Origin: Eublepharis macularius | Taxonomy: Eukaryota; Chordata; Lepidosauria; Squamata; Eublepharidae | NCBI RefSeq assembly: GCF_028583425.1 | Contig: NC_072798.1 | Span: 13,270,501 to 13,334,500, forward strand | DNA: 64,000 bases | Reading direction: 5' to 3' | Shown: one piece after another, positions 57,560 through 64,000 of the stretch | Numbering within the stretch: position 1 is the stretch's first letter | Layout of the letters: each line of letters starts with the position of its first letter | Position numbers and translations under genes: made by a program | The notes under the pieces: generated by a model | Database searches by the model: none | The model's input: the letters and a program-made list of their open reading frames with translations, nothing else | Told to the model about the DNA's origin: nothing

Positions 57560-58010
57560 TTTTCAGCCACGGCTGAAACAAACTGAAAGTGATCCCTGGC
57601 AAGACAGAAGTAATTAATGCTTGTTGGGAAGACCTGAGGTCTTGTAGGACATCATGTTTTCCACTTTTGATGGAGTTCAGCTGACCCATACTGACTCAGT
57701 CAAGGGCCTAGGGGTTATACTGTACTTGGCATTATAGCTAAAGCAGTAAGTTAATGCAGCGGCAAAAATGCTTTCTTCCCATTTTAATTTAACTAGGAAG
57801 ATGGCCCTCTAACATTGCGTAACATTGCGACTAGACTACTGTAATGCACTCTGTATAGGACATCCTTCATAATCAGCTCAGAAACTCTAATTGGTGCAGA
57901 GTGCTGCAAAGAGGTTATCTTCAGGAACTAGGTGGTGCATTGAACAATTATTAAACCCATTCTGCAGTCACTCCATTGGCTGCTATTAGTTACCGAGATG
58001 CCACCTATCT
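57560..58010 (+). mobile_element. L2/CR1-type LINE fragment (RT C-terminus)
   Basis: Conceptual reading with frame breaks gives the typical C-terminal reverse transcriptase blocks: LDYCNALY near 57830 and LQSLHW near 57965, with QSAAKR-like residues between them. Old and inactive. Confidence 0.55.
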
Positions 58011-58189
58011 AGAACATTTTTGTCTTCCTCTTCCTCCCAAGGCGCAGAAGGTGGTACACATTTTATCCTACCAATCACTTAAACTTTGGGTGACCAGTCA
58101 CCACGTAACTCTTCATGATGGAGTAAGGATTCAAACCTGGGTCTCTCATATCCTAGTCTGATACTCTAATCACTACACTACACTGGCAC

Positions 58190-60427
58190 TCAAAAAAAAT
58201 TTACACACCCTTAATATATGATGTTTGAACAACACTGCTGAAGATGAGAGGAACTTGTTTTGAAAGTCCACAGCCTCATTCCTACCATAATCAAACCAAA
58301 AAGTGTAAGTAGTAGGCCTGGCCTCTGCCATATTTGATACACGCCTATGATATAAAATCATAGGGCCCCTGGATTAAATGTAGCTTGATCTGCATCAGGA
58401 GGAATTCCAGTCAGCTAGGCAAGAGTGTTGCTAAGACCCTCCTGGGAGGCCAAGGCATGAGTGAGATATTCATGCTAATGCAGCGTGACTGCTGGTGATT
58501 GAATTTACTGCCTCTCCTACTGCGGGCGTGAGCTGTGGTAAGAAAGGGTCTCGCTGAGTCACCCCACATAGCACATTCTGATGCCCTCCTTCCATGATGA
58601 AATCCCCACACTAAGATTGAAGATCAATCAATCAGCACTGAAAAGTTTAATTTGTCTCTGGGAACATGCATTTTTATATCTAAATTCATCAACCCAGCTC
58701 CGGGGAGATTCATTAGCAAACTGCCTCTTTGTGAGACAGGAGAGACTTTGCATTTCTTTTTACACACCCCATCAGCAAGTAATCAAACTTTTGTCATTCC
58801 TCAGAGATGACCTTTACAGTCTTTATCCCAATAGCTGAGGGGGCTCCCCAGCCTCAGGACACATTTTGCCCTATATGAACCAGGGCTCTCGCCTTCAAAC
58901 TGTGCACACCTTCTGGATCCAAGCGCTGCTCCCTTAGGGTCACTTTCCTGAAGACTCTCTCTTGGGGCGAGAATGCTAGATGTTTGAAGCTCTTCCTCTG
59001 CGGACTACTCTGCTGTTTGGATAGGTAATGATTGCCCTGAGATTCCTCATATCTATTCCACTTTCACCACTGCTTTTCTTAGGCATCTTGTGTGTTTGCG
59101 AACAATCTCGTATGTGTGGTTGAGCTTTTCCCCTTCAATAAAGATACTCTTTTATTCAAGAGTATTAAACAAGAGCCCTGTTTGCTTCCTTGGGGAGAGG
59201 ACCCCATAAATATTGGTGGAATTATCCCAGTTACCCTTTCTGCATAGCTGTCTTCCTTGCTGCTAATTGCCCCTACTCGCAAGGAGGCACAATCCAGGTA
59301 ACAGAACTGCCTTGCTGGATTGGACCAAAAGATCCATCTGGGAATGATTTCATTATTCAAAAGCAGCTCTGGGGATGTAGGCAGGCTGAAGATAGCCTTT
59401 CGTTGCATTTTTGTGCCACTATTAAAACCCAGCTGGGAAAAAGGAGGCATCTTGTATAATGGATGTTAAACAAACAACATTGCATTAACTAATGGAACGG
59501 GTGGCTTTCCACAGCTTTCTTCAAGTGAAAAATAGCTTTCAGCTGTCAGGCTATTTTCTTTGTGTCCTAGCAGAACTTTGCTACAAATATCAATTAGGTG
59601 AACAGTAAGACCAACTCCACAGGGCTATTTCTTTGTTTGGTTTCCAGAAGCAAGAGATGATTTTTCTGTTCCAGCAAGACTTAGCATTGTTAATTGTGTA
59701 CTCTTTTTCTCATACTGTGTTCTATTGATCTGATCTGCTTTGAGATGTTTTCATGTTGCCTGTTCATCGGAACTGTTTTTCAGATTATTGTTAAATTGCT
59801 TTATAGGTCTTCTAAGGAAAAAAGGAGTGTGGTAGTGGGGAACGGGGGGGGGGGGGGGGAGATTGAGAACATGAATAAATAGTGCATTATTCCCCTTTCT
59901 TCTGCATTCAGATCTTCCAAAAACTTCTGGTGCATTCCTGTACAATGAAATCCTCAAGCTGGCCAAAAAGAATCAAAATCTACCTAAGTACCATTCATCA
60001 ATAATGTTTACAGCATAAGCTGTTTGGAGTCCACCTGGTCAGATGCATGGACTGCTTTCCTTGCTTGGCTGATAATGCACATCCACTAGGGGCACACAAA
60101 AAAATCATTGGTGGGGGAATGATTGGAAAATCCCATCCACAATCTCATTCTCTAGGAATATTACCACAAGGTGGACAAGGAGGCAAAAATGGTCCTGGAA
60201 AAGGCCTGCTCCTGGTCTACCCCAGCCCCCTGCAATGGAAGAAGAGAGCCTAGCCCCCCAACAGAGGTGAGTGGGAAAAAATAGGCTCATTGCAGTATCT
60301 GCTCAGCTCATGTGTTCCCACCTGCATTTTGCAGGGTGGGAGCCACCTGCTCATGCTGATGTGAGGCAGAGGCCACCAGCCTGCAGCAGGGGCTGTCAGC
60401 TTGCACCAGAGGTGCCCCCCTAGCCAT
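58190..60427. other. Intergenic stretch, nothing recognised
   Basis: No repeat boundary, coding frame or RNA gene is supported here. The longest frames are short and lack recognisable features. It lies between the ST8SIA1 5' flank and the C2CD5 3' end. Confidence 0.5.
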
Positions 60428-60435
60428 TGGTTCAT

Positions 60436-61055
60436 TAGGGCTGTGCAATTCGGGTTTCGCTTCGGGTAAAGATACCCGAAGCAGACCCAATTCGGCAAGC
60501 TTCAGTATTCCTGAAGTGGGGCCACGGCACCGCAGCCATTTGAGAGGCAGGAAGGGCCAGGGGAGGCGGAGAAAGCTCTTTCTGCCCCTCAAACGGCTGG
60601 CGTGGTGCCGGCGCGCTGCGGCCATTTGAGGGGCAGGAAGGGCCAGAAGAGGCGGCTCCGGCCTTCTACACCACCCCTCAGGCTCGGGCGGCAGCATGGC
60701 GGCAGCAGAGGAGCCAGCTGTCTCCAGGCTGCCTTGCCTTATGCTGCTGCTGCCAGCAGTCCACCACCCAGCTGATGACCCTCCCACTGCCAGGTAAGTG
60801 GGTGGGAGTGGAGGGGTCTCCCCAGAGTTGGTGGGGGTGGAGGGGTCTCCCCAGGGGGGTGGGGGGTAGAGGGGCTGCCCCAGGGAGAGTGGGTGGTGGT
60901 GGTGGGGAGTTCCCCCCCTTGCTTCAGTATGCTCCGAACCTTCACGGAGCATACCAAAGCGATTCCCAAATCCGAAGCAGCTTGCCGCTTCATATTTGGG
61001 GGTATTCCGAATCGGTTTCCCGCTTCGGGTTTGGAATACCAAATCTCCCCACCTA
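60436..61055. mobile_element. hAT-type element, family D, GC-rich
   Basis: 620 bp, starts TAGGGCTGTGCAATTCGG and ends CTCCCCACCTA, with a perfect 8-bp duplication TGGTTCAT (60428-60435, 61056-61063). Both ends hold repeated 'ttcggg'/'cccgaa' motifs. The centre is GC- and CpG-rich, unlike its surroundings. No transposase frame is recognised. Confidence 0.82.
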
Positions 61056-61734
61056 TGGTTCATTCAACTTTCCCTCAAGGCCTTACTGGCCAATCTGCCC
61101 CTGAATATTACAAATTTTTAGAGACAAGCTAGCCAATTCCTCTTCTTCCTGTTTTCCCTCTCCCAACTAACACTCAAATATCCTCAATATTTCATGGTTT
61201 CTTGAGGGCAGTGTACATGCTCTTCAACAGCCCATTTTTCTTTTGTTGCCTTTTGTAAAACTATTAGTTCTTTACATGCATAAGGACAGAGCCCCTTGAG
61301 GGTGTTAAAACCCTCCTATCTTAACTTTAGGGTGCCAAACCCTATGGATTTGTTAGTGGAAATGATGAAGACAGTAAACGTGGTTCACTGTACGTATCAA
61401 ATGAAGTGGTCTTCAATCCATGAATATTTAATGCTACAATAAATCTGTTAACATTTAATAGGTCACAAGACATAGGCCCAAAAGACTGATTTTTGCTGCT
61501 ATGAACTAAGAGGGAATCCATTATTAAGTTTGTTGTTTCTGGTTGGGATGGTGCATTCAATTATCTTGGACTGTACACCAGTAATGATGTGAAGGGTGGG
61601 AAGATGGGTGGGACTTAAACCCGAGTCTCCTGCTTATTTTCAAAACCATGGTGCTATGAGATCCATCTGGAAACCACTGGAGAGCTGTGACAACCTGCAC
61701 TTGTCACCCAGTCACCAAACAGGCAGGGGATTTT

Positions 61735-63051
61735 TTTTTAAAATAAAGTATCTTTATTATGCAAATAGGAATGTGATTTTCATCATGCTCATTTACAATG
61801 GAATCTCTGAACTGGACAAATAATATATAACTTCTGTACCTAGATCCAGCACAATGTAATCTATTTACATTCAAGTTTACATATTTTCTTCAAGTTCAAT
61901 ATCTGACGCTGCTGAAATATTATGGCTGTATTCTTACATGACCATATGCACAAAATGGCAGAGGAATGTGTGCGCAGCCAGAGGAGTTTTGAAAGTTTTT
62001 ATTTCAGTCAATCACTTGGGTAAACAGGGAAGCATGTTTTAAATGGAACAAGATGCGTGTTCATTTTAGCAAGTGAATGGCTGAAAGGGAAACATTCAAG
62101 ATGTCTCTCGATATGCCTGTATGCTCCCCTGCCATTTCCTAGGCTTATCATTTTTTCTCACATCCACAGACTTTTATTCTGTTTTCCCATCAAATCCTTC
62201 CAGAGTTGTCAAAAATCATTTCCATCTGTCACGGTAACCTTTATCCTACAAAGTACCATATCTGCAGTCACTTGTGAGTGATGGGCTTCTCTATTATACC
62301 ACTTCTCCAGTTTCCTAGTATGGTTGGCCTGACAAACACAAAGCTCTGATTTTATTTTTCGTATCATAGTTTGTATGTCCCTGATTTTGGACAGATTTTT
62401 CCCCTAACGCCACTGCTCCAAAAACATTTAACATGAACAGCACTTGAACAACAGAGAGTTATTATACCATTATATTCAACCACATAATAAAAAGGGTAGA
62501 ATAGAAAAATAGTCAATAAGCCCCCAAATATGAAAAGCCTAGTTTTAACATGCAACTAAACTCAGATTGTCCAGTTTACATTGCCTTTCATTCTGCAGAG
62601 GTCGAAATGGTCCTTTCACCACGCACGTTGTGTATTTGGCAGTGTGAGTGAAATCAGATCATAAAACTCCTCCTTTGTCAGACGGCAGAGCGAGGGAGTT
62701 CTCGGTTATATTCCAGTTGCATTATGACCCCTCCCTCCCCAATCTGAGGATTCGGATACTGTTTTCAAGGTACTGGCCTGGCCTGGCAGACCACAGGGTG
62801 ACAGCCTAATGACCTCAGTTCGGAGGAGATTTTTAGTGCCTCCTTCACACGTATGTTCTATCAGCTGCATGGGGACTCCTCAGAGAGTTCCTAGGCCTTC
62901 CTTTATTTTGACGGATGATATTAACTGATTGCCTCAAAGCGTAGATGTCCTTCATGTTTGGTGTGTTGCTGACAAGAAGGAACAAGTCAAAGCCATGCCA
63001 CCGGATACTTAGAAGAGATCTCTCTGGGTGTGATTAAGCCATTTTGTTTCT
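61735..63051 (-). other. C2CD5: C2CD5 3' UTR and poly(A) signal
   Basis: From the TGA at 63052 the minus strand runs about 1.3 kb without a recognisable repeat. An AATAAA signal (61753-61758 on the plus strand, read in reverse) follows, with an A-rich stretch about 15-25 nt beyond it where cleavage would fall. Absence of repeats across this stretch, when the flanks are full of them, suits a transcribed 3' UTR. The exact end is inferred. Confidence 0.6.
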
Positions 63052-63180
63052 TCATGTTGTAACATCTCCTCTGGCACTCGTGGGTTGACCGCTGGCAGCG
63101 GGAAGCTGAACTGGTACTTCTAATTCAGATTCCCGTACAAAGATGACTGCATCCCCACTTACATTTATTAGGCACTGTGC
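63052..63180 (-). CDS. C2CD5: C2CD5 last coding exon (C-terminus)
   Basis: A minus-strand acceptor, GTTCTTCCAG|GCACAG, opens a 42-codon frame plus TGA that reads AQCLINVSGDAVIFVRESEL and continues EVPVQLPAAS...RGDVTT. The VSGDAVIFVRES core and the terminal VTT match my recollection of the C-terminus of C2CD5 (C2 domain protein 5, a Ca2+/phospholipid-binding protein of insulin-stimulated GLUT4 vesicle traffic). C2CD5 is the known 5' neighbour of ST8SIA1 on the same strand, which strengthens the call. The phase at the acceptor is assumed to be 0 because the other two frames hit stops at once. The rest of the gene, including the C2 domain, lies beyond the right edge. Confidence 0.82.
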   Translation of the reverse strand, partial: AQCLINVSGDAVIFVRESELEVPVQLPAASGQPTSARGDVTT

Positions 63181-63182
63181 CT

Positions 63183-64000
63183 GGAAGAACAAAGATATGA
63201 CACTCAGTTACATAACTGGTCAATTATTTAAAACAGATCTATTTAGTTTAGTCATTTACACACAATTTCGTGTGTAGCTGAAGCTACTTGGCAACTTCCT
63301 TGTGCCTGCTTGCTACCAGAAGAAACCCGACCTTGGTGGAGAAGGAGTGGGTGACCAGTGGAAGTACACAGGGGTGCCCAAAAGTGTACATAGTATTGGA
63401 TCCAGACTCAACTGGCAATTTCTGCGGTTTCCCCCTTCCTGCCACATGCCATTCCTCAGGGTCCCATCCTGGGAAGCATTTTATGGAGCTCAGTGTGCAG
63501 GGCAGGAAAGTTCCATTCCGGATGATTTAGTCTGAATCCAAACCATAGTATTCAAAAGGTTTTTTCCAAATTAATGCAAGAAATATAGAAGTGAACAACT
63601 GCTGCTCGCTATAGAATCGAGAAGGGAATTTTCTTGTCATGTAGCCATCGTTGTTTCTAAAACACAAGATGCAATATTCCTTGGGTAGGAAACCAACGTT
63701 CCCACCCCCTGTTGTTGCCGCTTCCAGGGCCTGGCATGGCCTCTTTGTTTTTTTTATTATTCTATTCACACCAGAAATGTTTTAACAGGTAACTTTCCAG
63801 AAAGGCAGAAATAAAGTCCAAAGAGAATCAGAGTGGTATAGTGGTTTCAAATCCACACTGTGCCCTGGAAGCTCGCTGGCTGACCTTGGACCAGCCATTC
63901 CTTCTCAGCCTAACCTACCTCACAGGGTTGTTATGAGGATAAAAGATGGAGAAAAGGAGAATGACATAAGCTGCTTTGGGCCAATCCCCCACCCCCACTA
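63183..64000 (-). other. C2CD5: C2CD5 last intron (part)
   Basis: Sequence upstream of the C2CD5 terminal acceptor. I found no second exon. A tRNA-type SINE-like segment occupies about 63825-63985, recognised by its dinucleotide-rich start and the 'cctcacagggttgttatgaggataaa' type tail split over 63916-63945. Nothing else is recognised. Confidence 0.6.

Noticed and set aside
60308..61063. 251-codon minus-strand frame
   Set aside because: It coincides with the GC-rich hAT-type element, is proline-rich low-complexity sequence, and has no transposase motif.
1..64000. CRISPR arrays, bacterial operons, phage or plasmid genes
   Set aside because: Spliced vertebrate genes, SINEs and LINEs throughout show this is vertebrate nuclear DNA. 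The tandem repeats lack CRISPR-type regular unique spacers.

Overview
This is vertebrate nuclear DNA, most likely from a squamate reptile; a gecko-like lizard would fit but is not proven. The evidence is gene structure plus repeat content. There are two genes with spliced exons on the minus strand, a CpG island, and a dense mix of lizard-type repeats: tRNA-derived SINEs of the Sauria kind, 5S rRNA-derived SINEs, CR1/L2 tails, a BovB-type RTE fragment, Helitrons, Penelope-like retroelements and many hAT-type miniature transposons. No bacterial-style gene is present, and almost all open frames in the window are chance.

Genes. ST8SIA1 (GD3 synthase) runs right to left. Exon 1 lies in a CpG island at about 44.7-45.7 kb. 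Intron 1 is 41.6 kb long (3219-44856), and exon 2 is at 3074-3218. The sialyl-motif exons lie beyond the left edge. About 18 kb upstream, the last coding exon of C2CD5 (63052-63180, minus) and its 3' UTR (to about 61.74 kb) mark the right edge. The order C2CD5 then ST8SIA1 on one strand is the known vertebrate arrangement, so each call supports the other.

Layout. 0-3.07 kb is ST8SIA1 intron 2, with an L1 3' end and an L2-like tail carrying a palindromic MITE. 3.2-44.9 kb is intron 1, filled with layered repeats: hAT-type MITEs with 8-bp target duplications, a head-to-tail pair of Helitrons (16.5-19.9 kb), a BovB fragment, a GC-rich 78/81-bp minisatellite that keeps two long frames open (23.0-24.4 kb), a CR1 copy hit twice (30.4-31.2 kb), and two Penelope-like 3' ends (33.7-34.2 and 38.5-39.2 kb). 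45.1-46.2 kb is the ST8SIA1 5' flank, with a 14-codon upstream frame overlapping the start codon and a hairpin-forming minisatellite. 46.2-61.7 kb is intergenic and includes a 791-bp palindromic retroposon at 54.1-54.9 kb.

The most unusual content is a family of palindromic (inverted-dimer) retroposons with 12-14 bp target duplications. Their arms carry a hammerhead-ribozyme-like core, and one copy is joined to a probable Penelope-like coding remnant.
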